Assembly: GCA_039191605.1 (NCBI GenBank)
Contig: JBCCXL010000007.1
Coordinates: forward strand, 1 to 64,000
Source of the DNA: JBCCXL01 sp039191605
GTDB lineage: Bacteria > Acidobacteriota > Thermoanaerobaculia > Multivoradales > JAHZIX01
Reading direction: 5' to 3'
Length of the DNA stretch: 64,000 nt
The translations under genes were made by a program, and so were the position numbers. Below the pieces are notes generated by a model, which worked only from the letters and a program-made list of their open reading frames with translations, had not been told where the DNA came from and searched no databases. Numbering within the stretch: the stretch's first letter is position 1; each line of letters starts with the position of its first letter. This document shows, one piece after another, positions 53,703 through 62,126 of the stretch.

Positions 53703-56700
53703 ATGAGCGATTTCAAAGGGCGGATCGCGGATCTCAGTCCCCAGCAGCTGGAGGCTCTGCGGCGTAAGTTGCAAAAGAAGAAGTCCAGCCCCGGTGGCGG
53801 TAAGGCCCCGGCGGCGGGCCTCAAGGCGGCGATCCCTCGACGCATCGGCGACGGACCGTGGCCCCTCTCTTACGCCCAGCTCAGCCTGTGGCTCATCGAC
53901 CAGCTGGGAGCCCCCAGCGCCGCTTACCACATCCCCGTACAGGTCGATCTGAAGGGAGCGCTGGATCTGCCCCGGCTGGAGGCGGCTCTGGCTGCGGTGG
54001 TGGCGCGCCACGAGGTGTTGCGTACGGCCTACCGCCTGGACACCAGCGGCGAGGGCGGCAGTCTGCAACCTCAGCAGCACGTGTTGCCCGCGCCGCCCTC
54101 GACGACATCCCCGGCGGCTCGATCGCCTTGGACCTTGCCGGTGGTGGATCTCACGTCCCTGCCGAGCACTACGCAAGCCAGCATTGCCAAGGCGATGGCG
54201 GAGCTGACGGCAGCGGAGGCCCGCCGGGCCTTCGATCTAGAGAGCGGCGTCGTGGTGCGAGGGGTGGTGATGCGCGCCGCAGTGGCGGGACCGCAGGCGC
54301 AGCACCGCCTGCTCCTCACTCTGCACCACATCGCCGCCGACAACTGGTCCGTCACCCTGCTGATGCAGGAGATCATGGCCCACTACAACGGCTCCGCCGC
54401 GCCGACCTCGCTGCTGCCTTTGCCGGTGCAATACGCCGACTACACCCTCTGGCAGCGCCGCTGGCTGGAGGAGGGAGCCCTGGAGGAGCAGCTCCGGTAC
54501 TGGCGCCGGCAGCTGGAGGGCGCGCCTCCCCGCCTCGAGCTACCGACGGATCGACGGCGTCCCGAGCGCCCCTCGTTCCGCTTCGGGCGCCTGCCTTTCC
54601 GGGTACCCAAGGGTTTGACCGACGGCCTGCGCAGCCTGGCTCAGGAGGAGGGCGCCACCCTCACCATGGTGCTGCTGGCGGCCTTTTACGCTCTGCTGGC
54701 TCGCTATACGGAGCGCGCTGATCTGGTGGTGGGCACGCCGGTGGCCAATCGCCGCCGCCCCGAGCTGGAAGGCCTGATCGGTTTCTTCGTCAACATGTTG
54801 GTGCTGCGCTGCGGGGTGCGGCCGGGGGAGCCCTTCACGCAGCTGCTGGCGTCGGCGCGGGAGGCGCTGCTGGGGGCTCACGCTCATCAAGACCTGCCCT
54901 TCGAGCGCCTGGTGGAAGCCCTGCAGCCGGAGCGCGACACCAGCTACCAACCCCTCTTCCAGGTGCTCTTCAACGTCTACGATGGGGCGCTGCCTCCCTT
55001 TACCTTGGAAGGCCTGGAGGTGGCGGACTTGGAGGTCAGCATCGGTACCTTCCATGACCTGGACCTGCTGCTGGTGGCGGGTTCGGAGGGCTTGGAGGGC
55101 TACCTGCGCTACAACCTCGATCTCTTCGACGAGGCCACGGTGGAAGGCTTGGCGACCGCTTATAAGGGCATCCTGGGGGCGCTGCTGGTGGATCCCCGCC
55201 AGGCGGTGGCGAAGCTGCCTCTGCCGGATTCCCTGGCCCTCCAGGCGGCGGCAGCGCGGGAGCGGGACCGGCCCCTGCGGCTGGCCCTCAGCGCCACCTT
55301 TACCGCCGATCCTCTGGTGCCCATGCTGGAATTTTGGCTGGAGCAGCTGGGGCTGTTGGCGGAGGTGGCGGTGGCCCCCTACAACCAGGTCTTCCAGGAG
55401 CTGCTGGATCCCGCCAGCCTGCTAGCGGCCAACGACGGCATCAACCTCCTCTTCCTGCGCTTCGAGGATTGGGTGCGCTACTCCCCCGAGGCGGGGGACG
55501 ATGGCAAGGCGCATGCGGGGGATACTGCCCAGCGTCTGGAGGCAGCGACGGCGGATCTGCTGCGGGCTCTGCCGGGCGCCTTGGAGAGGAGCACGGCTCC
55601 CTTCCTGCTGCTCCTGGGGCCGCCCTCGCCGGAATTTCGCGAGATTCACGACCGCTTGGCGACGACATTGCGGCGGGGCATCGCCGATCTTGCCGGGGTC
55701 TACCTGACCACCGATGGCGAATTGGCGGAGCTCTATCCGGTGGCGGAGCCCTTCGACCCCCATCGGGATGCCCTGGGGCACATCCCCTATCGGGATCCCC
55801 TCTTCGCCGCCGCCGCCACTCTCTTCGCGCGGCGCATCCATGGTCTGGTGCACCCTCCGGCGAAGGTGCTGGCGCTGGATTGCGATCAGACCCTGTGGCG
55901 GGGAGTGGTGGGAGAGGACGGCCCGGAGGGCGTGGTGCTGGAGTCTGGGCATCGCTGGCTGCAGGAGTGGGCCGTGGCGTGCCAGCAGCAGGGGGTGCTC
56001 CTCTGCCTGGTGAGCAAGAACGAGGAGGCGGATGTCTTCGCCGCCCTGGACCAACGCTCCGACATGCCCCTGAAGCGCGAGTATCTGGCGGCCCACCGCA
56101 TCGGCTGGGAGGCCAAGTCCGCGGGCATCGCGGCCCTGGCGCAAGAGCTGAGCCTGGGTCTCGATAGTTTTGTCTTCGTGGACGACAACCCGGTGGAGTG
56201 CGCCGAGGTGCGGGCCGCCCTGCCGGCGGTGACGGTGGTCCCCTTGGCGCAGGATCCTGCCGACATCCCGGACCAGCTGCGCCATCTGTGGCCCCTGGAT
56301 CGACTGCGGGTGACGGCGGAGGATAGGAAGCGGACGGAGCTCTATCGGCAGAACGCCGAGCGCCGCCGCCTGGAGGTAGAGACCACCTCCTTCGGGGATT
56401 TCCTGGAGAGCCTCGCCCTGGAGGTGGTGGTGGCCCCGCCAACGGCGGAGGAGATGCCCCGGGTGGCCCAGCTGACCCAGCGCACCAATCAATTCAATGC
56501 CTCCACCGTGCGCCGCGAGGAGGGGGAGTTGGGTCGTCTGCTGGCGGCGGGGGAGCTGGAAGCCCGAGCCGTGCGGGTGAAGGATCGCTTTGGCGATTAC
56601 GGTTTGGTGGGACTGGCCCTCTTCCGGTCGCAGGGCGGAGAGCTCGTGGTGGATACCCTGCTGCTGAGCTGCCGGGTGCTGGGCAAGGGGGTGGAGCACC

Positions 56701-57488
56701 GCCTGCTGGCCACCCTTGGTGGGGAGGCCCGGGCGCGAGGGCTGAAGGAGGTTGCGGTGCCTTTCCGGCCCACCGAGCGCAACCGGCCCGTGCGCCTCTT
56801 CCTGGATTCCGTCACCGCTTCCCTGGACGATGTGATGGCCGGCGGAGTGGTGGCAGGCGGGGCGACGGCAGCCGGGGTGATGGTACCGCCGGAAGCGGCA
56901 GAGCACACCTTCCGCTGGCCTGCGACGGCGTTAGCGGAGCTGAGCTTTGAGCCGCAGGCCGCAACGGCGGCGCCTTCTGCTTCGGTCGCGCTGGATGAGA
57001 CTGCGGCACTCGCCTCCGGTCTGGCCCCCGAGCGATTGGCGGAGATCCTGGGCCCCCTGCGGGATCCGGAGACCGTGGTTGCGCGGGTGACCCAGCGGGG
57101 CCTGCGACGGCGAGGCGGCGAGGCGGGGCTATACGTGGCGCCCCGTACGCCTCTGGAGGAGCGCATCGCGGGGATTTTTGCCGCCGTGCTGGGGCTCGAT
57201 CAGGTGGGGGTGCAAGATTCCTTCTTCCGCCTTGGCGGCCATTCCCTGTCGGCCACCGCCGCCGTGGCCCGGTTGCGGGAGGAGCTGGGGTTGGATTGGT
57301 CCCTCCAGGCCCTGTTCGAGGACCCCACCGTGGAGGCGCTGGCCCAGCGGGCGCGGTGGGAATGGGTGGAGGCCGCCGCGGCCCGCGACGCCGCCGCTCT
57401 GGAGCGGGAGCTGGCTCAGCTGACGGGGCTGTCCGACGGGAAAGTACAGGAGCGGCTGTGGGAGGAATTCCCCGCTGCCGCCGGGTAA
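53703..57488 (+). CDS. NRPS protein: condensation-FkbH-carrier
   Basis: A 1261-residue synthetase. The ATG at 53703 has GGAGGAGG upstream. A short docking-like helix (LSPQQLEALRRKLQKKK) opens it. A condensation domain (about 45-480) has HHIAADN at 208-214, so the usual Gly of HHxxxDG is Asn. No adenylation domain follows. Residues about 540-1110 form an FkbH-like HAD domain (FTADPLVPMLEFWL, LALDCDQTLW with D726 and D728, VSKNEEADVF, FVDDNPVEC). FkbH proteins load glyceryl from 1,3-bisphosphoglycerate onto a carrier. A carrier domain ends the protein (FFRLGGHSLSA, S1181). The module probably loads a glyceryl-derived unit, an unusual start or extender, for the next protein. Confidence 0.88.
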   Translation: MSDFKGRIADLSPQQLEALRRKLQKKKSSPGGGKAPAAGLKAAIPRRIGDGPWPLSYAQLSLWLIDQLGAPSAAYHIPVQVDLKGALDLPRLEAALAAVVARHEVLRTAYRLDTSGEGGSLQPQQHVLPAPPSTTSPAARSPWTLPVVDLTSLPSTTQASIAKAMAELTAAEARRAFDLESGVVVRGVVMRAAVAGPQAQHRLLLTLHHIAADNWSVTLLMQEIMAHYNGSAAPTSLLPLPVQYADYTLWQRRWLEEGALEEQLRYWRRQLEGAPPRLELPTDRRRPERPSFRFGRLPFRVPKGLTDGLRSLAQEEGATLTMVLLAAFYALLARYTERADLVVGTPVANRRRPELEGLIGFFVNMLVLRCGVRPGEPFTQLLASAREALLGAHAHQDLPFERLVEALQPERDTSYQPLFQVLFNVYDGALPPFTLEGLEVADLEVSIGTFHDLDLLLVAGSEGLEGYLRYNLDLFDEATVEGLATAYKGILGALLVDPRQAVAKLPLPDSLALQAAAARERDRPLRLALSATFTADPLVPMLEFWLEQLGLLAEVAVAPYNQVFQELLDPASLLAANDGINLLFLRFEDWVRYSPEAGDDGKAHAGDTAQRLEAATADLLRALPGALERSTAPFLLLLGPPSPEFREIHDRLATTLRRGIADLAGVYLTTDGELAELYPVAEPFDPHRDALGHIPYRDPLFAAAATLFARRIHGLVHPPAKVLALDCDQTLWRGVVGEDGPEGVVLESGHRWLQEWAVACQQQGVLLCLVSKNEEADVFAALDQRSDMPLKREYLAAHRIGWEAKSAGIAALAQELSLGLDSFVFVDDNPVECAEVRAALPAVTVVPLAQDPADIPDQLRHLWPLDRLRVTAEDRKRTELYRQNAERRRLEVETTSFGDFLESLALEVVVAPPTAEEMPRVAQLTQRTNQFNASTVRREEGELGRLLAAGELEARAVRVKDRFGDYGLVGLALFRSQGGELVVDTLLLSCRVLGKGVEHRLLATLGGEARARGLKEVAVPFRPTERNRPVRLFLDSVTASLDDVMAGGVVAGGATAAGVMVPPEAAEHTFRWPATALAELSFEPQAATAAPSASVALDETAALASGLAPERLAEILGPLRDPETVVARVTQRGLRRRGGEAGLYVAPRTPLEERIAGIFAAVLGLDQVGVQDSFFRLGGHSLSATAAVARLREELGLDWSLQALFEDPTVEALAQRARWEWVEAAAARDAAALERELAQLTGLSDGKVQERLWEEFPAAAG

Positions 57489-57497
57489 GGCAAGGCG

Positions 57498-60400
57498 ATG
57501 GAGCCCCTACTCCAGGGTGCACCCCTCGCCATAGGAGCCCCGGCGGCGACTGCGGGCCAGGCGTCCCGATACTGGCAGCGGCGCCTGGAAGGGGCGGGTC
57601 GTCCGGACCTGCCGCGGGATTTTCGATCTCCGACCCCGGATATCAACGATCTCACCGAGGCTGCTGACTTCGTCAGAGTCAGTGTCGAGGTGAGTCCACC
57701 CCCCGAGATCGAGGGGATCCCCCTCTTCTTCCTGGTGGCCTTCGAAGTTCTGCTGTATCGCTTCAGCGCCGGGGACGAAACCCTGGTCGCGGCAAGGAAT
57801 GCGGGGAGGGCGGGGGTATCCACTGCCCTCATCGCCCCCTGGTTGCCGCTGCGGGGTCGCCCGGACGGCGAGCTGCCCTTCGACGAATATCTGGAAGCCC
57901 GGCGTCGGGAAGTCGGGGAGGACGGAGGGTACTGTGCCGTTTCCCCGGACGTTCTGGAGGAGGTGGTGGGCTGGATGGATGTCGCTTTTTGGGCGGGGCA
58001 GGAGGGTGCGACGCTCCCCGAGACTGGTCGCCAATGGGCGCTGGCGCTGAGGGTCTCCCGCAGCTCTGGCTCGACCGGGGCAGAACGGTGGCAGGGGACC
58101 GTCCTCGGCGCTCGGAACACCTTCGAAGAGTCGACGGTGCGGCGTCTGGCGCACAGCTGGCAGACTCTACTGGCGGGTCTGGCGGCGGATCCCACCGTAT
58201 CTCTGGGGCGGCTGCCGCTGCTGACGGCGACGGAGCGTTCCGAGCTGTGGGCCGACGGCCGTCCGACCGAGCGCTTCGCCCCGGGAGAGCCGCTGCATCA
58301 GCGCTTTGCCGCTCAGGCGGGTGCTCGCCCCTGGGCTGTGGCCCTCACCTGGGAAGGGGGGCAGTGGACCTACCAGGAATTGGAGAGCCGGGCGAATCGG
58401 CTGGCCCATGGCCTGCGGCTGCGGGGCGTCGAGCGAGGGACCCCCGTGGGGCTCTTTGTGGAGCGCGGGCCGGGGGTGGTGCTGGGCATCCTCGCCATTC
58501 TCAAAGCGGCCGGGGGCTACGTTCCCATTGATCCTGGATATCCGGCGCAGCGGGTGCGCCACATTCTGGAGGATTGCGCCGCGCCGCTGGTGCTGACGGA
58601 GCGGGCCCTGGAAGAGCGACTGCCCGGAGATTTTTGGGGGGCGCCCCTCTTTTTGGAGGACGCGCCGGATCACTTCGCGGACCTGCCCTCGAGCCCTCCC
58701 GCCGTCCCGCTGACTTCGGAAGACCTGGCCTACGTGATCTACACCTCTGGGTCCACCGGGCGCCCCAAGGGGGTGCCCATCTCCCATGGCCGGGTGGGAC
58801 GGCTCTTCGCCGCCACCGACGGAGTGATGGACACCGGCCCGGACGATGTCTGGAGCCTCTTCCACTCCTTCGCCTTTGATTTTTCTGTCTGGGAGATCTG
58901 GGGAGCTCTGCTCTACGGCGGGCGCCTGGTGGTGGTGCCCTATTGGGTCAGCCGCTCGCCGTCGGAAACCCTGGGGATGTTGGTGCGGGAAGGGGTGACG
59001 GTGCTCAACCAGACCCCCTCCGCCTTCCAGGCCCTGGTGGGGGCGGTGGAGACAGCGGCGCAGCCCCCTCGCCTCGCTCTGCGACGGGTGGTCTTCGGCG
59101 GTGAAGCTCTGGATCTGGAGAGCCTGCGGCCGTGGTTCGCCCGCTTCGGCGACGAGAGTCCCCGGCTGATCAACATGTACGGCATCACCGAGACCACGGT
59201 GCACGTCACCGTGCGGCCGGTGCTCCAGGAGGACCTCGACCGGGCCGCTGGCAGCATGATCGGGCGCCCGATGGCGGATCTAGGGGTGGCTCTGCTGGGG
59301 CCGGAGCTGGAACCCGTGCCCGGCGGAGCGCCGGGGGAGATCTGTGTTCGCGGCGCGGGGCTGGCGCAGGGGTATCTGAGGCGCCCTGCCCTCACGGCGC
59401 AGCGCTTCATCCCGGATCCCGCCGCCGCCGAGCCCGGGGGACGGCTGTACCGCTCCGGCGATCTGGCCCGGGCGTTGAGGGGCGGCACGGGGGAGCTGCA
59501 ATACCTCGGGCGCATCGATCATCAGGTCAAGATTCGAGGCTTCCGTCTGGAGCTGGGAGAGATTGAGAGCGCCCTCGCCCGGCATCCAGCGGTGGCTGCG
59601 GCGGTGGTCCTGCTGCGCCAGGATGTGGGACCGGATCCCCAGCTGGTGGCGTATCTGGTGCTGCCACCGCCGACGGGAGCCGCGACCGGGGGAGGGGAAG
59701 GGGGTTCCCGGCTGGGCCATTCCGCCCAGGCCGCGGTGCGCACCGCCGGGGGATTGCCGTCGGTGATGGAGTGGCGAGAGTTCCTGGGGCGTTCCTTACC
59801 GCCCTACATGATTCCTGCCTTCTTCGTTCCTCTGAAGCACTTCCCCCTAACCGTCAATGGCAAGATCGACCGCCGCAGGCTGCCCCTGCCGGAGTTGCGC
59901 AGCGAGGCGGCGGTGGACGACCCTCCCACCACGGAATTGGAGCGCGCGCTGGTAGAGATCTGGGCCACCCACCTGGGAATTCCGGCGCTGGGGATTCACG
60001 AGGAATTCTTCGCTCTGGGGGGGCACTCCCTGACGGCCACGGCGGTAGTGGCGGAGGTGAGCCGCCGCTGGGGTGTGCCTTTCAGTCACCGCGATCTCTA
60101 CGAGCATCCGACGGTGGCGAAGAGCGGCCGCCGCATCGAGGCGATGGAGGGCGAGGAGGCTGGCCTGCCGCCGTTGACGGCGGGGGGGTGGAAGGAAGGG
60201 GTGGCGCTGCCCGCTTCCCTCTCCCAGGAGCGACTGTGGTTTCTGGAGCGTTTGCAAGGGGAGAGCAACATCTGCACTTGCGCTTTGACTCTGAAAGGGG
60301 CTGTAGAGATCCCCTTGCTGCAGGCCAGTCTGGAGGTGCTGGTCCAGCGCCACGCGGCCCTGCGTACCTGCTTTGGCGTGCGGGATGGCGTGTTGCAGCA

Positions 60401-62126
60401 GATCGTTCACCCCCAGCTCCCCGGCGGCGGTGCCGTGCCCATGCCGGTGGTGGATCTATCGGGCCTGGCTTCGGGGGCGGCAACACCGGGGTCAGCAACA
60501 TTGGAGATAGCACCACCGGGGACGGCCCGACCGGGGACGGCACCACCGGGTACAGTGGCGTCTCACACAGTGGCGTCTCACACAGTGGCGTCGGACACAG
60601 TGGCGTCTCACACAGTGGCGTCGGCGGCTCGGCTGCTGGAATTGCGGGATCGGGATCGACCCTTCGAACTAGAACGTCTGCCCTTGCTGCGGGCAACCCT
60701 GGTGCGGATGGGAGCAGCGGATCACTGCCTGCTGCTGACCCTCCACCACATGATCTTCGACGGCTGGGCGCTGCAGGTGGTGGCCCGGGACTTGGGGGAG
60801 CTCTATCAACGACGGCGCAGCGCTTCCCCAGTGCTGCTGGAGCCACTGGAGCCGCCGGAGTTCCAATATCCCGACTTCGCCCTTTGGCAGCGTCGCTGCC
60901 TGGAGGAGGGCGCCCTGGAGGAGCAGCTGGGCTTCTGGAGGCAGCGGTTGCGGGATCGGACCCGGGTGGTGGAATTGCCGGTGGATCACCCCGTGGACCC
61001 CGAGGCTGTCAGCCAGCTGGAGCGCCGCGCCCTGCTGCTGGAATCGGAGTTGACGGCACGCTTGCGGCAGTGCAGCCGGGAGGCGAATAGCAGTCTCTTT
61101 ATGACCCTCTTCGCTCTCTTCCAGGTCTTCCTCCAGCGCTATACGGAGGCGGAGGATGGGGTGGTGCTGACGGTCACCGCCAACCGCAATCAGCCGGGGC
61201 TGGAGGGCCTGGTGGGTTTCGTGGTCAATACCCTGGCGCTGCCCCTCAGCCTAGGAGCTCTGGGAAAGGAGGACACCTTCCGGGATCTGCTCGGGCGGGT
61301 GCGTCGCTCCACCACCGAGGCCTTCCATCACCAGGAGGTGCCCTTCGAGGCCTTGCTGCGAGAGCTGCGCCTGGAGAGCACTCTGCTGCAATCCCGAGGG
61401 GGCGCCCCGGTTCTCTTCGTGCTCCAGAATGCCCCCGCTCCCCGCTGGTCCGTAGAGGGGGTGCATCTGACGGTGAGGGAGGTGGAGCAGGGGATGCGGG
61501 ACGGCAAGCTGGGCTTGATCTTCTTCGTCTACGAAGAAGGGGAGCACCTCTCGGTGGAGATTTCCTACAACGCCGACGCCTTTGACGAAACCACCATCCA
61601 GCGCCTCTTGGGGCAGTACGAGCGTCTCTGTGAAGCGGCCGTGGCCGCGCCGGAAGCGCCCATCCGCGAGCTCTCTCCCCTCTGTACGGCGGAGCGCCAT
61701 CAGCTCCTCTTCGAATGGGGGGGAGCTCAACGCGATCTGCCTGCGAATCTGCCAGGAGATCTGTTAGCGGATTTGCCCGCGGACCTGGCGGTGGGGGACG
61801 TGCGCTTGCTGGACGACGACCGCAACCCCGTGCCCATCGGTGCGCCGGGGCGACTATTCCATCGCCCTGGCTCGGGGGATCGCTGGCAGCTTCTTCCAGC
61901 GGCGGAGAAGACCTATCGCTATCGCGGGGATGGGCGTCTCGTGGCGGTGCCCACGGCGCTGGAGAAATCCCAGGAAAAGGTCGCGGCGGTGCATTCCCGG
62001 GAGCGGGCGGCGTCCCGCCGTTCTCGTCTGAACCCTGCGCAACGAGCCCAGCTGGCGGAGCGCCTCCGTCAGCTCAAATTGTCATCCCATCGGTCGCCCG
62101 CTAAGCCGCCGAGGAGCGAATCATGA
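57498..62126 (+). CDS. NRPS protein: truncated condensation-adenylation (Thr)-carrier-condensation-vestigial adenylation
   Basis: A 1542-residue synthetase. The first 230 residues match only the C-lobe of a condensation domain; the HHxxxDG lobe is absent. The adenylation domain (about 262-795) has all core motifs (VIYTSGSTGRPKG, MYGITETTVH, YRSGDLAR, GRIDHQVKIRGFR, NGKIDRR with K789). Its specificity residues read DFWNVGMVH-K, one conservative change from the known Thr code DFWNIGMVHK, so it should activate L-Thr. The carrier Ser is S844 (LGGHSLTA). A complete condensation domain follows (HHMIFDG at 1083-1089). The end (about 1433-1490) holds only scraps of another adenylation domain. The last residues look like a docking helix. 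Confidence 0.88.
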   Translation: MEPLLQGAPLAIGAPAATAGQASRYWQRRLEGAGRPDLPRDFRSPTPDINDLTEAADFVRVSVEVSPPPEIEGIPLFFLVAFEVLLYRFSAGDETLVAARNAGRAGVSTALIAPWLPLRGRPDGELPFDEYLEARRREVGEDGGYCAVSPDVLEEVVGWMDVAFWAGQEGATLPETGRQWALALRVSRSSGSTGAERWQGTVLGARNTFEESTVRRLAHSWQTLLAGLAADPTVSLGRLPLLTATERSELWADGRPTERFAPGEPLHQRFAAQAGARPWAVALTWEGGQWTYQELESRANRLAHGLRLRGVERGTPVGLFVERGPGVVLGILAILKAAGGYVPIDPGYPAQRVRHILEDCAAPLVLTERALEERLPGDFWGAPLFLEDAPDHFADLPSSPPAVPLTSEDLAYVIYTSGSTGRPKGVPISHGRVGRLFAATDGVMDTGPDDVWSLFHSFAFDFSVWEIWGALLYGGRLVVVPYWVSRSPSETLGMLVREGVTVLNQTPSAFQALVGAVETAAQPPRLALRRVVFGGEALDLESLRPWFARFGDESPRLINMYGITETTVHVTVRPVLQEDLDRAAGSMIGRPMADLGVALLGPELEPVPGGAPGEICVRGAGLAQGYLRRPALTAQRFIPDPAAAEPGGRLYRSGDLARALRGGTGELQYLGRIDHQVKIRGFRLELGEIESALARHPAVAAAVVLLRQDVGPDPQLVAYLVLPPPTGAATGGGEGGSRLGHSAQAAVRTAGGLPSVMEWREFLGRSLPPYMIPAFFVPLKHFPLTVNGKIDRRRLPLPELRSEAAVDDPPTTELERALVEIWATHLGIPALGIHEEFFALGGHSLTATAVVAEVSRRWGVPFSHRDLYEHPTVAKSGRRIEAMEGEEAGLPPLTAGGWKEGVALPASLSQERLWFLERLQGESNICTCALTLKGAVEIPLLQASLEVLVQRHAALRTCFGVRDGVLQQIVHPQLPGGGAVPMPVVDLSGLASGAATPGSATLEIAPPGTARPGTAPPGTVASHTVASHTVASDTVASHTVASAARLLELRDRDRPFELERLPLLRATLVRMGAADHCLLLTLHHMIFDGWALQVVARDLGELYQRRRSASPVLLEPLEPPEFQYPDFALWQRRCLEEGALEEQLGFWRQRLRDRTRVVELPVDHPVDPEAVSQLERRALLLESELTARLRQCSREANSSLFMTLFALFQVFLQRYTEAEDGVVLTVTANRNQPGLEGLVGFVVNTLALPLSLGALGKEDTFRDLLGRVRRSTTEAFHHQEVPFEALLRELRLESTLLQSRGGAPVLFVLQNAPAPRWSVEGVHLTVREVEQGMRDGKLGLIFFVYEEGEHLSVEISYNADAFDETTIQRLLGQYERLCEAAVAAPEAPIRELSPLCTAERHQLLFEWGGAQRDLPANLPGDLLADLPADLAVGDVRLLDDDRNPVPIGAPGRLFHRPGSGDRWQLLPAAEKTYRYRGDGRLVAVPTALEKSQEKVAAVHSRERAASRRSRLNPAQRAQLAERLRQLKLSSHRSPAKPPRSES
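60510..60626 (+). repeat. 15-nt tandem repeats inside the NRPS condensation domain
   Basis: Three GCACCACCGGGGACG-type units (60510-60554) encode APPGT, ARPGT and APPGT. Overlapping the last, five ACAGTGGCGTCTCAC-type units (60552-60626) encode TVASH, TVASH, TVASD, TVASH and TVASA. They sit in the loop before the HHxxxDG helix, at about residues 1005-1043. Confidence 0.95.
61734..61793 (+). repeat. 12-nt tandem repeat, 5 copies, at the vestigial adenylation domain
   Basis: Units related to GATCTGCCTGCG at 61734, 61746, 61758, 61770 and 61782 encode DLPA, NLPG, DLLA, DLPA and DLAV. The array lies exactly where the condensation domain gives way to the adenylation remnant. Confidence 0.9.

Noticed and set aside
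55422..56906. Open frame antisense to the FkbH region
   Set aside because: Opposite a domain with clear HAD motifs; product is His/Gln/Arg-rich without domains.
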